Source: Aplectana chamaeleonis (Eukaryota; Nematoda; Chromadorea; Rhabditida; Cosmocercidae). Taken from it: DNA of 64,000 nt. Positions 45,289 through 55,528 of this stretch are shown one piece after another (positions within the stretch are counted from its first letter, which is position 1; each line of letters begins with the position of its first letter). The stretch is taken from the NCBI GenBank assembly GCA_029168955.1, contig JAPDOI010000021.1:61001-125000 (forward strand), in the 5' to 3' direction. The notes below the pieces were generated by a model. It saw nothing but the letters and a program-made list of their open reading frames with translations, searched no databases and was not told the origin of the DNA. A program made the translations under genes and the position numbers.

Positions 45289-46142
45289 CTATCGTTCGCG
45301 CTGGAAATCAATTTCCATTTTTCAGGCTCAATTTCATGATTGAGCCCGGTAGACCACACTGGTAAACTTTGGCGCGTCAAAAACGTTGGACGATGAGGTT
45401 GGAAGGCGTCAAAGATTAACATCCGCCACCAATTCTCACCAGTCATCTAGCACTTTTTCCTAGAATGTTGGTGCGACCGTAACTCGCTATTCATACTTTT
45501 GCGATTGCGGCAAATGCCGCTTTTTGAGCTAGGGCTAAACCGGTGTTCGGGAATGGTAAGAATTTAGGTGGCGGTTGGCAACTGACTCCTTCCCATATGA
45601 GAATGCTGGTAAAATGTTCAGATAGGTCATGGAGGCCGGACGGAACTAGTTATGGTACGGTAAAACGCGGCAAATGCCTCTGTGGCGGCATTAATGATCT
45701 AGACCATTATCTTCGCCTTAGCGGCGTTTGCCGCGTTTTATCATATATGTACCGGTTTTCGTCGGGGATTCAATGCCGATCTGGGCATTCTACCAGCATT
45801 CTCATGTGCAAAGGAGTCCGTTGTCAACCTCCACCTAAATTCTTAGCATTCCTTGACAGGTTTCACCACTGCTCAAAAAGCGGCATTTGCCGCAATCGCA
45901 AAAGTATGAATGAGGTGTAAGACAACAGGAAAAATAGTTACGGCACGAACTCCACATGCAGAAAAACTCCGAAAATGATTTTGGCGCGAAATTCAAATTT
46001 GTATTTACAATGTGTTCCGATTGACTTTTCTTCACAAATGAAGGTTTTTCATGGGCCCCTTCAACATTTTCGTTCACTAGAGGGGCCAAGCTACGCAAAA
46101 ACATGAAAAAATAATATTCGGTTTTCTGCGCATACGATGCCT
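45289..46142. mobile_element. 854-bp TTAA element with large internal hairpin
   Basis: TTAA at 45285-45288 and 46143-46146. The right end GCATACGATGCCT is a family-2-like terminus and the left end is degenerate (CTATCGTTCGCGCTGGAAAT). It is absent from copy 2 of the duplication at the 'gcacttaactatcg' site (48306). The interior (45492-45918) is a palindrome containing 'gcggcaaatgccgc' arms. Confidence 0.75.
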
Positions 46143-47069
46143 TTAACTATCGTTCTTGTTCCAAATCAGACATATGGGCCGGCGCAGACGAGCCATATTA
46201 GCATGAACCGGTGAAGTTTGGCTAGAGCCGCTGTCCCTGGGTCTATCCTAGACGTGGTGGGGCCACCCAAGATTTACTGGGACATGTGCAGGACCTCAGT
46301 AGAGATTTGCGGAACGTCGTATAATTTGTGCAGAACCTCGGAGTCAAAACACGTCACAAATGGTCTCCGGCATGAATATGATAAAAAACTAATTGTCAAC
46401 CTACACTGTTGAATTGTTGGTTGCCTCATAGGATAGAAATAAGGTGAACAAATGTTGTCCTCTCTATCTCAGTGAAGCTTTCATTAAGGGTACTAGAACT
46501 TCCGTTATTTAATGAACATCACGGAAACAAAGTGTTACAGATGGTTTAATGGCTATTCTCAGAAAAATTGTGGTGCGCGTGAAGCGCGCACCAAGATTTG
46601 GCTTTGATCTCTTCCCGCGCGGATGCCCTACAATGAGATCACCTATTCACACCGTCACCAGAGGTATGAGCTGTACACCATTCGATGCGCTGCAAAAAAT
46701 TATATATGTCTTCAACTTTTCATCCCAACTGGTCCCCGCTTTCTGAAGTTATGACCTCTCAAAGTACGCAAAAACGTTCTCCACCACCGCCTCCGCCACT
46801 GCCTCCGCCTCCACCTCCGTCCGTCGAATTCCATTTTTTTGGAAGGCGTGGACCAAATGGCTCGAAACCTGGGGCCACGGGTACTCGGCCACGGGAATTC
46901 CGAAAATAATTAAGAGAACTCACTATAATGACTTCTGGGCCCCTATGGGGCGGTTCAAACTCGGAAACCGACCTCTCAGGATTAGTTTATGAAAATGATG
47001 GGTTTTTCGTTATCAGTCATTGTTTTCTTAGACTCCATATGAACACCTTGCTCTCTAGGGTGGTGTACT

Positions 47070-47735
47070 TTGAACGTCCGGCTCGGAAGAGGATGCTGTG
47101 CGGGAGGGATCTTCTTGAGCGCGGCGCGTATTCGTTCCATGCGCACCATCGATAAGAAGGCGTCGCAGGGTGTGTTGAAGCGTCGGTTGACTATGCGAGA
47201 CCGCAATAGGAGTATGCAGGACGTCATGGAACTACAGCAGGACCTCAGGAGGGGTGTGCTGGACGCCGTAGAATGTGTGCAGGACCTCAGTAGGAGCGTG
47301 CAGGACATCATGGAACGTGTGCAGGACCTTAGTAGGAGTGTGCAGGACATCATGGGACCTGTGCAGGACTACAGTAGGGGTGTGCAGGACGTCGCAGAAT
47401 GTGTGCAGGACATCAGTAGGAGTGTGCAGGACATCAAGGAACTTGTGCAGGACCCTAGTAAGGGTGTGCAGGACGTCGTAGATGATGTGCAGGACCTCAG
47501 TAGGAGTGTGCAGGACATCATGGAACGTGTGCAGGATCCCAATAGAAGTGTGCAGGACATTATAAAACGTGTGCAAGACCCCAGTAGGGATGAGCAGGAC
47601 GTCATGGAATGTGTACAGAACCTCAGTAGGGGTGTGCAGAAAATCACGGAACGTGTGGAGGACCTCAGTAAGGGTGTGCAGGACGTCGTAAAATGTATGC
47701 AGGACCTCAGTAGGAGTGTGCAGGACCCCAGTTAG
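47070..47735 (+). CDS. ORF covering leader plus 14-residue repeats (B2)
   Basis: This is the best open version of the heptad frame. An acceptor-like TTGTTTTCTTAG ends at 47030. The frame then runs through a basic leader (RSMRTIDKKASQGVLKRRL) and about 13 repeats of 14 residues (VQDLSRSVQDIMER type). Val and Ile/Leu/Met sit at heptad positions a and d, as in a coiled coil. A single TAG at 47733 interrupts it; the same frame continues to 48047 with a C-terminal FRTPYASHASESTR tail. Against coding: in the tail the differences from copy 1 are almost all non-synonymous, and copy 1 has several stops. I rate it as possibly a decayed or young gene, equally possibly satellite. Confidence 0.3.
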   Translation: MNVRLGRGCCAGGIFLSAARIRSMRTIDKKASQGVLKRRLTMRDRNRSMQDVMELQQDLRRGVLDAVECVQDLSRSVQDIMERVQDLSRSVQDIMGPVQDYSRGVQDVAECVQDISRSVQDIKELVQDPSKGVQDVVDDVQDLSRSVQDIMERVQDPNRSVQDIIKRVQDPSRDEQDVMECVQNLSRGVQKITERVEDLSKGVQDVVKCMQDLSRSVQDPS

Positions 47736-47965
47736 GGTGTGCAGGACGTCATGGAACTACAGCAGGACCTCAGAAGGGGTGTGCAGGACGCCGTAGAATG
47801 TGTGCAGGACCTCATTAGGAGTGTGCAGGACATCATGGAACGTGTGCAGGACCCCAGTATGGGTGTGCAGGGCTTCGTAGAATGTGTGCATGACCTCAGT
47901 AGGAGTGTGCAGGACCTCAGTAGGAGTGTGCAGAAAATCACGGAAAGTGCGCATGACCTCAGTTT
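47210..47965 (+). repeat. 42-bp minisatellite block B2
   Basis: 18 units in the GTGCAGGAC orientation, closely matching B1 but with units missing or reordered. Confidence 0.92.
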
Positions 47966-48029
47966 AATGTTCAGGACACCGTATGCAAGTCATGCCTCCG
48001 AATCAACAAGAACGATACTTAAGTGCGCC

Positions 48030-48303
48030 AGAACAGGGCTACCGTAATCTCACTCGAGCTGGCTCTAAAAGTTTCTAAGTTCTGACTCGGAATTCGCTAC
48101 ATCTTCACCACCATTGGTGCTGTTTTCCTGCTTTGTAGTCTAGGCAGATCCTCAACTGCTGACCTCTGGAGAAGGACGGTGTGTGAATGAAGATAGACCG
48201 CTCTTCACTTTTTTTATACTTTAGCCTTGATCAATTGGGTATCATCAAATTTGTTTACGAGAGCCGAATAACATCATTCCTAAGATTGCGGTAGTCCTCT
48301 TCT
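48030..48303. mobile_element. 270-bp element with GGGCTACCGTAA termini
   Basis: 'cagggctaccgtaatctcac' at the left and 'agattgcggtagtcct' at the right. Same position relative to the array as in copy 1. Confidence 0.55.
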
Positions 48304-48460
48304 GGCGCACTTAACTATCGTTCTTGTTCCGAATCAGACATATGGGCCGGCGCAGGCGAGCCACATCAGCATGAACCGGTGAAGTTTGGCTAGAGCGGCT
48401 GACTCTGGGTCTATCCTAGACGTGGTGGGGCCACCCAAGATTTACTCATAGAAATGATGA

Positions 48461-48842
48461 AAACTCTGATAAAAGATGCCTGATACTGCGCTATCAATCA
48501 TTGTTTTTATAAGAGCTCTACGGAAATACTTCGACTGTTAGCCTCACCAATCGGCGGTTCATTTCTTTTCTGTCTTGAATGGTGGGTGCCCCCCCCGTCT
48601 AGGATAGTGCCTAGAACCTGTACAATTTGGTCATTTTAAAACTCATTTCTTCATTTTTTCGACTTTTAACTTCAAAAAGTATATGCCTTGCATCTATTTG
48701 TAGGAAGCCGCGTTGCAACTATTATCTTGCAGTCCTAGCAGCGGAGCGGTTGTTTCTTCATTTCTACCACTGTTTTCGAAAAAAAAACAACTTGACTTTT
48801 AGAGATTGACGATATTGTAGAAGGGAAACCCTTGGAAAAAGT
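48461..48842. other. No gene recognised
   Basis: AT-rich DNA with a poly-C run at 48589. No gene supported. Confidence 0.35.
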
Positions 48843-49643
48843 TGTGAAATTTCTGAAAATTGAGCTCCGCAGAAAAGGTCAAGGATTTGGCATTGCTCTA
48901 AAATGTCGTGAAATTGTTAAATTAGATTTGGCTATCAAACTGATTTCCTAAATGTAGTGAAATTGTTGAATCGATTTGGCTGTTGTTGGTATATGCAGAC
49001 AACATAATCATTAAATGTAGTGAAATTGTTGCAAACGGATTTGGCAGGAGCTCTATGAATTATCAGAGTCAAATCACGTGTCAGAAGGGGTTTTGCTTGG
49101 AGCGTATATTGAATCAAATGAGAACAAGAATAAGTCTAGCAACAAAAACGTTTCCATACAATGTGAACCGTGAAAGCGTTGAGGACACGGAGACATAGCG
49201 TTAGTAGCTAATAAATTGCGTTAGATTTCGTTTTCATGATTTTTATCTTATCGGTGAGGGAAGGTCTGGTACCTTAGTGGGAGCTACACTGAAAAGGTAG
49301 AATAACATTCGAAAACCTTATTTCTAGCCCATAAGGCCACGTTCCGTTCAGCATTGTTGGCTGAGGATTATTTTTTTTGTCTTCATTCGCTCGCCAGAGG
49401 ACCTTCTGACGCGTGATTTGACTGTGATAATTCATAGAGCTCCTGCCAAATCCGTTTGCAACAATTTCACTACATTTAATGATTATGTTGTCTGCATATA
49501 CCAACAACAGCCAAATCGATTCAACAATTTCACTACATTTAGGAAATCAGTTTGATAGCCAAATCTAATTTAACAATTTCACGACATTTTAGAGCAATGC
49601 CAAGTTCTTGACCTTTTTTGCGGAGCTCAACTTTCAGAAATTG
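48843..49643. mobile_element. Foldback element with iterated AATGTAGTGAAATTGTTG
   Basis: Arms of about 245 bp (48843-49090 and 49402-49643) are inverted copies. Each contains two or three copies of the 18-bp iteration. The centre (49091-49401) includes blocks shared with 14800-15060. Diverged sister at 14380-14785. Confidence 0.82.
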
Positions 49644-50229
49644 TGGTGAGCGCGAAGCGCTCACCAGATTTGGCTTTGATTTGCCATCGCGCAACACCCT
49701 GATCTCAGTATCAGGGTCCAGAGTGAACGTAGGAAGACCGTTCTTTTTGCATTTGATATACATTAGAAAGGTGAATAACTGTTCAAAAAATGGTCCGGAA
49801 TGGTAGCCTGAGATTCGAGAAAAAGTGTCAAGACCACGTCATTTTGGTCAAAAAAATGTTCATCTCCTTTTCTTTTTTCAGTTGGCGTTCACGATCTTGT
49901 TGGAACACTTATCGTTGAGCTAGAGAGCTCATTTTTGGCCAGGAATCTAGTTTTGTTTGCACCTAGCTTCTGTCAAAATTTTAAGTTGGTTGCTCAATTT
50001 TTGCGGAACCTCAAAATTGAGGGTCAAGAAAGACAAAAACACGTAAACATGTTATTATGAACCATCCGACGTTTACTTATCCGTAAAAATGAACTAGTGA
50101 AATAAACACCGTTACTGATAGGCTTTTGCTCAGGATTTGACGGGGCAACGCTTCAATCAATACGGCAGGATCTCGGAAGTACTTCTTGGAACGCCGCACG
50201 GTGTGACTCAGAAGTGCGCCACAGAACGC
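49644..50229. other. Non-coding; hairpin GGTGAGCGCGAAGCGCTCACC-type at start
   Basis: 49643-49680 repeats the hairpin plus 'agatttggctttgat' block found at 43089 and 46568, so it marks the same unclassified element end. No gene beyond it. Confidence 0.45.
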
Positions 50230-52820
50230 CGTAGATAGTGTGCGGGACCCCAGCAGGAGTGCGAAAGACGCTGTAGAAAGTGTGGGACCCAAATGGGTGT
50301 GCGCAGAACGCCGTAGAAAGTGTGCGGGACCCAAGTGGGAGCGCGCCGGACGCCGTAGAAAGTGTGCGGGACCCAAATGGGTGTGCACAGAACGCCCTAG
50401 AAAGTGTGTGGGACCCAAATGGGTGTGCGCAGAACGTCGTAGAAAGTGTGCGGGACCCAAGTGGGAGTGCGCCGGACGCCGTAGAAAGTGTGCGGGACCC
50501 AAATGGGTGTGCGCAGAACGCCGTAGAAAGTGTGTGGGACCCAAATGGTTGTGCGCAGAACGCCGTAGAAAAAGTTTGGGACCCAAGTGGGAGTGCGCCG
50601 GACGCCGTAGAAAGTGTGCGGGACCCAAATGGGTGTGCGCAGAACGCATTAGAAAGTGTGTGGGACCCAAATGAGAGTGCGCCGGACGCCGAAGAAAGTG
50701 TGCGGGACCCAAAAGAGAGTGCGCCGGACGCCGTAGAAAGTGTGTGGGACCCAAATGGTTGTGCGCAGAACGCCGTAGAAAAAGTTTGGGACCCAAGTGG
50801 GAGGGCGCCGCACGCCGTAGAAAGTGTGCGGGACCCGAATGGGTGTGCGCAGAAGATCGTAGAAAGTGTGCGGGACCCAAGTGGGAGTGCGCCGGACGCC
50901 GTAGAAAGTGTGCGGGACCCAAATGGGGGTGAGCAGAACGCCGTAGAAAGTGTGTGGGACCCAAATGGTTGTGAGCAGAACGCCGTAGAAAAAGTTCGGG
51001 ACCCAAGTGGGAGTGCGCCGCACGCCGTAGAAAGTGTGCGGGACCCGAATGGGTGTGCGCAGAAGATCGTAGAAAGTGTGCGGGACCCAAGTGGGAGTGC
51101 GCCGTACGCCGTAGAAAGTGTGCGGGACCTAAATGGGTGTGCGCAGAACGCCCTAGAAAGTGTGTGGGACCCAAATGAGAGTGCGCCGGACGCCGAAGAA
51201 AGTGTGCGGGACCCAAATGAGAGTGCGCCGGACGCCGTAGAAAGTGTGCGGGATTAACGTGGGAGTGCGCCGGACGCCGTAGAAAGTGTGCGCGACCCTA
51301 GTGGGAGTGCGCCGGACGCCGTAGAAAGTGTGCGGGACCCAAATGGGTGTGCGCAGAACGCCCTAGAAAGTGTGCGGGACTCAAGTGGGAGTGCGCCGGA
51401 CGCCGTAGAAAGTGTGCGGGACCCAAATGGGTGTGCGCCGGACGCCGTAGAAAGTGTGCGGAATCCAAATGAGAGTGCGCCACACGCCGTGGAAAGTGTG
51501 CGGGACCCAAGGGGGAGTGCGCCGCACGCGGTAGAAAGTGTGCGGGACCCAAATGGGTGTGCGCAGAACGCAGTAGAAAGTGTGCGGGACCCAAGTGGGA
51601 GCGCGCCGGACGCCGTAGAAAGTGTGCGGGACCCAAATGGGTGCGCACGGAACGCCCTATAAAGTGTGTGGGACCCAAATGGGTGTGCGCAGAACGTCGT
51701 AGAAAGTGTGCGGGACCCAAGTGGGAGTGCGCCGGACGCCGTAGAAAGTGTGCGGGACCCAAATGGGTGTGCGCAGAACGTCGTAGAAAGTGTGTGGGAC
51801 CCAAATGGTTGTGCGCAGAACGCCGTAGAAAAAGTTTGGGACCCAAGTGGGAGTGCGCCGGACGCCGTAGAAAGTGTGCGGGACCCAAATGGGTGTGCGC
51901 AGAACGCATTAGAAAGTGTGTGGGACCCAAATGAGAGTGCGCCGGACGCCGAAGAAAGTGTGCGGGACCCAAAAGAGAGTGCGCCGGACGCCGTAGAAAG
52001 TGTGTGGGACCCAAATGGTTGTGCGCAGAACGCCGTAGAAAAAGTTCGGGACCCAAGTGGGAGGGCGCCGCACGCCGTAGAAAGTGTGCGGGACCCGAAT
52101 GGGTGTGCGCAGAAGATTGTAGAAAGTGTGCGGGACCCAAGTGGGAGTGCGCCGGACGCCGTAGAAAGTGTGCGGGACCCAAATGGGTGTGAGCAGAACG
52201 CCGTAGAAAGTGTGTGGGACCCAAATGGTTGTGAGCAGAACGCCGTAGAAAAAGTTCGGGACCCAAGTGGGAGTGCGCCGCACGCCGTAGAAAGTGTGCG
52301 GGACCTAAATGGGTGTGCGCAGAACGCCCTAGAAAGTGTGCGGGACCCAAGTGGGAGTGCGCCGGACGCCGAAGAAAGTGTGCGGGACCCAAATGAGAGT
52401 GCGCCGGACGCCGTAGAAAGTGTGCGGGATTAACGTGGGAGTGCGCCGGACGCCGTAGAAAGTGTGCGCGACCCTAGTGGGAGTGCGCCGGACGCCGTAG
52501 AAAGTGTGCGGGACCCAAATGGGTGTGCGCAGAACGCCCTAGAAAGTGTGCGGGACTCAAGTGGGAGTGCGCCGGACGCCGTAGAAAGTGTGCGGAACCC
52601 AAATGAGAGTGCGCCACACGCCGTGGAAAGCGTGCGGGACCCAAGTGGGAGTGCGCCGGACGCCGTAGAAAGCGTGCGGGACCCAAATGGGCGTGCGCAG
52701 AACGCCGTAGAAAGTGTGCGGGACCCAAATGAGTGTGCGCCGGACGCCGTAGAAAGTGTGCGGTGACAAAGTGAAAGTACGCAAGACGCCGTAGAAAGTG
52801 TGCGGGACCCAAATAGAAGC
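50230..52820 (+). repeat. 42-bp minisatellite block C (VRDPNGC subfamily)
   Basis: About 61 units of 42 bp: halves GTGTGCGGGACCCAAATGG. and GTGCGCAGAACGCCGTAG. (each 21 bp). A higher-order period of 1176 bp (28 units) is visible: 'gggattaacgtgggag' recurs at 51251 and 52427. Plus-strand frames reading VRDPNGCAQNAVES repeats are open for up to 325 codons (50280-51257), and the opposite strand is open for about 370 codons. Base-level similarity of each half to GTGCAGGAC of the A/B arrays supports common origin. Confidence 0.92.
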
Positions 52821-52833
52821 ACGCCCATGCCGA

Positions 52834-53102
52834 TCATTTTTCAGCAGGGCTACCGTAACCATTCTTGAGCAAAACATGATAACGAACGATAACACACGCT
52901 CATAACATGCGGGGTGTAAAAGGGCAGAGGAGCGGTTAGCATTCATTCACACACCGTTCTCTTCGAGAAGCCGCTGGGAACTGGCTGAGGAGGTCGAAAT
53001 TGTGCAAACACGTTTGTTGGCTATTACGATGTGCTCATATCCAAGCTGACACTCAGAAAATTTTTGAAGGAGGGTTACGGTAGCCCTGCGGAAAAATGAT
53101 CG
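52834..53102. mobile_element. 269-bp TIR element inserted between blocks C and D
   Basis: 'cgatcatttttcagcagggc' plus 'taccgtaacc' at the left and its near-complement at the right. Array sequence in the same orientation continues on both sides. Termini relate to the units at 45005 and 48030. Confidence 0.75.
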
Positions 53103-53104
53103 GG

Positions 53105-53342
53105 GTGAGCGTGCTTGTGACCCAAATGGGTGTACGCAGAACGCCGTAGAAAGTGTGTGGGACCCAAATGAGAGTGCGTTGGACACCGTAGAAAGTGCCG
53201 GACTCAAATGGGTGTGCGCAGAACGCCGTAGAAAGTGTGCAGGACATCAGTGGGAGCGTGCAGCACCTCATAGAAAGTGTGCAGGACATCAGTTGGAGTG
53301 CGCAGGATGTCACAGAAGGGGGGGGGCAGGACATCAGTGGGT
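53105..53342 (+). repeat. 42-bp minisatellite block D, transitional
   Basis: About 5.5 units. The first units are block-C type (CGCAGAACGCC), the last are B type (GTGCAGGACATCAG), joined in register. This directly links the two subfamilies. Confidence 0.85.
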
Positions 53343-53404
53343 TTACTTTCATCTAACACCACCAGGCATAAATCATGTTAGAAAGGAAACCTTCAGGAAA
53401 AATA

Positions 53405-54049
53405 AATGAAATTCCTGAAAGTTTAGGTTCCTGGCAAAAGTAAAGATTTGGCATGGCCATAGAAATATACTCAGTTAAAAAGGGAAAATAAAGAAAAATG
53501 AAAAAGGTTTTGAAATATTCCTGAGAACGATTTGGCGAAGAATAATTTGTTTTTTGCGAAATGAAGTGAAATAGTTGAAAGTATGATTTGGCAGTCGAGT
53601 TTGAACCAACTATTGATAAGAGTTGTGCAAAACGAGAGATCGCCTTGTCTGTGCTTATCCGTAGAAAATATCAAAGCAAAATCACGCGTGAAATGGGAAG
53701 CATTAAAACTTTTTCAGGAGCAGTAATGCGGCGGTCTTCACGTATTAGGTGAAGTAAAATCAACACGCGTGATTTCGCTCTGATATGTTCTACGGATAAG
53801 CAAAGACAAGGCGATCTCTCGTTTTGCACAACTCTTATCAATAGTTGGTTCAAACTCGACTGCCAAATCATATTTTCAACTATTTCACTTCATTTCGCAA
53901 AAAACAAATTATTCTTCGCCAAATCGTTCTCAGGAATATTTCAAAACCTTTTTCATTTTTCTTTATTTTCCCTTTTTAACTGAGTATATTTCTATGGCCA
54001 TGCCAAATCTTTACTTTTGCCAGGAACCTAAACTTTCAGAAATTTCATT
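53405..54049. mobile_element. Very long hairpin element, 645 bp
   Basis: Arms 53405-53691 and 53766-54049 (about 285 bp each) pair almost perfectly around a 75-bp loop. The outer end 'aatgaaatt.ctgaaagttt' and the 'gatttggca' motifs relate it to the foldbacks at 48843 and 14380. No coding. Confidence 0.92.
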
Positions 54050-54130
54050 GCTGGATTCGAACCTATGATACCGCTCCATTCTCGCTGCTTTGTAATCCAC
54101 TTCGTTATCCTCTCGGCCATCGCTGCTGAT
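54050..54130 (-). tRNA. tRNA-like sequence, probably pseudogene
   Basis: The minus strand has a perfect A box TGGCCGAGAGG (54109-54119) and B box GGTTCGAATCC (54053-54063), spaced as in a tRNA with a longer variable region (Ser/Leu type). The anticodon stem around GGATTACAAAGC does not pair properly, so no anticodon is assigned. It directly abuts the hairpin element. Confidence 0.5.
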
Positions 54131-54688
54131 AACACTGTGCTGCTTTAGTCGAGTGAAAAGAAGAGTGCAAATCATGCAATGATCTCAAAACGGCTCATAT
54201 CTCAAGAATGAGCCAAAATCAAGGCGCCAAACTTTGTAAATGCTAATTTCGTCATAACATAAGACGTAATCAGCAGTTATTTTCAGTCCATCTGAAAACC
54301 AGTCCCTAGCAGGGTTCGGCGTGAGGTGTGATGTATCACAGAGGGGGGGGGTCGGACACGTCAACATTCGGTGGAATGGGGGGTCGGATCTTCGGTCAAC
54401 CAAGAACCAAGATGGACTTCTATCAGGGCGGGGTTGAGAGCCATACCGCTAGTATAAAAAATGACGGCAACATGAGGTCACAATAAGAGGTCAAAATAAA
54501 ACTGGAGATCATTTTGAGAGAGCAAAATGAGACAGCAAATCAAAAAAGAAACTGAATAGTGAGAAACAACTGCGAAAAAACAAATGAGGCAAGATATGAA
54601 ATGATTATGTAAAAATAAGGCAGGAACATACAAGAAGAGCTTACAATTCACTGGTGATAAAGCATGCAAGACAACAGACGACAGCAGC
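54131..54688. other. No gene recognised; upstream of possible exon
   Basis: Contains a repeat-like 'caagaatgagccaaaatcaa' region and a poly-G run at 54343. No gene supported. Confidence 0.3.
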
Positions 54689-54916
54689 ATGGCCATCGTT
54701 AATGACTCTGACATGGAGGAGGAGTCTAGGCCAGGTAAAGTGTGTCGCCAAAGTGCTCCTGAATATGTCAGCAGCAGTGGTGTTGAGTTCTCGCTCTCAA
54801 GGAGGTCATTACAAGCGGACTATCGTGTCAACGAAATGACACAGATGTTCTGGAATTACGTAATCTATGATGCATTCTTAGGCGATTTAGAATTCAGAGG
54901 TTCGATCCCGCTAGAG
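54689..54916 (+). CDS. Possible first exon, unknown function
   Basis: An ATG at 54689 opens a 76-codon frame ending at a donor-like GAG/GTAAAA (54917). The sequence looks protein-like: an acidic start (VNDSDMEEESRPG), a Ser-rich middle, then a hydrophobic/aromatic end (MFWNYVIYDAFLGDLEFRG). No acceptor is close upstream, so this would be a first exon. No partner exon was found in the repeat-filled DNA downstream. It could be chance. Confidence 0.3.
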
Positions 54917-55043
54917 GTAAAAAATTTGGCAATTTAAGAAATAATGGATAGTTGACTGTTTGAGAAGAGCATTGTTCACTGTTATATCTCTTGCAATTTA
55001 CTCCACGAAATTTACTCGTGTCCAAGATGCGATATTGCCTTAA

Positions 55044-55517
55044 AGCCACAGTCCAAGCTCGGGATCGATTTTTCGTTTCTCTGCCTATCTTGGAGAAAAT
55101 TTCACGCTGATCACAATGGTGTCTCTAGAATCGCTCAGAATTCACTACGAACTGAGTTACGGCTCCTCAAATAATTTGAATTTGAACTGGTAAAAGTTCG
55201 CGGACGAGTTGTCACGAGCCTGTATTTTCTCGTTTTTCGAAGCCATCATTCTGAAACAGTTAACAATATAAAGCCAGACCGAAAACAAAAGGAAGAACAT
55301 AGACTTTGAATAAAATCATTCGCGCGCCTCTTCCCTATTGAGGTCGGAAGCCTGCCAGTGGGCGTAACCCTTTTTTTCTTTCAAGGGGGCGTGGTCGATT
55401 TTTTCCTAGCTTTTTCTCGCTTATTTGAGCGAATTGAGACTTCGCGCTTCGCAGGGTTGCTGTATACGGCAACCGGACTAAAATATCAAAAATTACCTCT
55501 GAGGTTGGACTGTGCCT
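55044..55517. mobile_element. TTAA MITE (family 1)
   Basis: 474 bp between TTAA at 55040-55043 and 55518-55521. Termini AGCCACAGTCCAAGCTC and GAGGTTGGACTGTGCCT. Highly similar in sequence and equal in length to the copy in gypsy gag. Confidence 0.92.
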
Positions 55518-55528
55518 TTAAGCATAGG

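Larger units (their letters stand above)
43087..46300. repeat. Segmental duplication, copy 1
   Basis: Shares with copy 2 (46566-48460), in the same order: a GGTGCGCGCGAAGCGCGCAC hairpin, the 'cttcccgcgcggatgccct' block, a Pro-codon-rich stretch, a leader with an acceptor-like site, a 42-bp array, a 270-bp TIR unit, and the 'catatgggccggcgcag' tail. Two later insertions in this copy (43414-43748 and 45289-46142) are absent from copy 2. Confidence 0.85.
46566..48460. repeat. Segmental duplication, copy 2
   Basis: Paralogue of 43087-46300 without its two insertions. A 70-bp fragment of 42-bp repeat (46280-46340) lies between the copies. Confidence 0.85.

Noticed and set aside
50077..52392. Long minus-strand ORFs (GPAHFLRRPAHSHL repeats) across block C
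   Set aside because: They are the antisense of the 42-bp array; the multiple-of-3 period keeps every frame open, so length is not evidence of coding.
54893..54912. tRNA B box (GGTTCGATCCCGC)
   Set aside because: No A box 30-60 bp upstream; more likely part of the possible exon.
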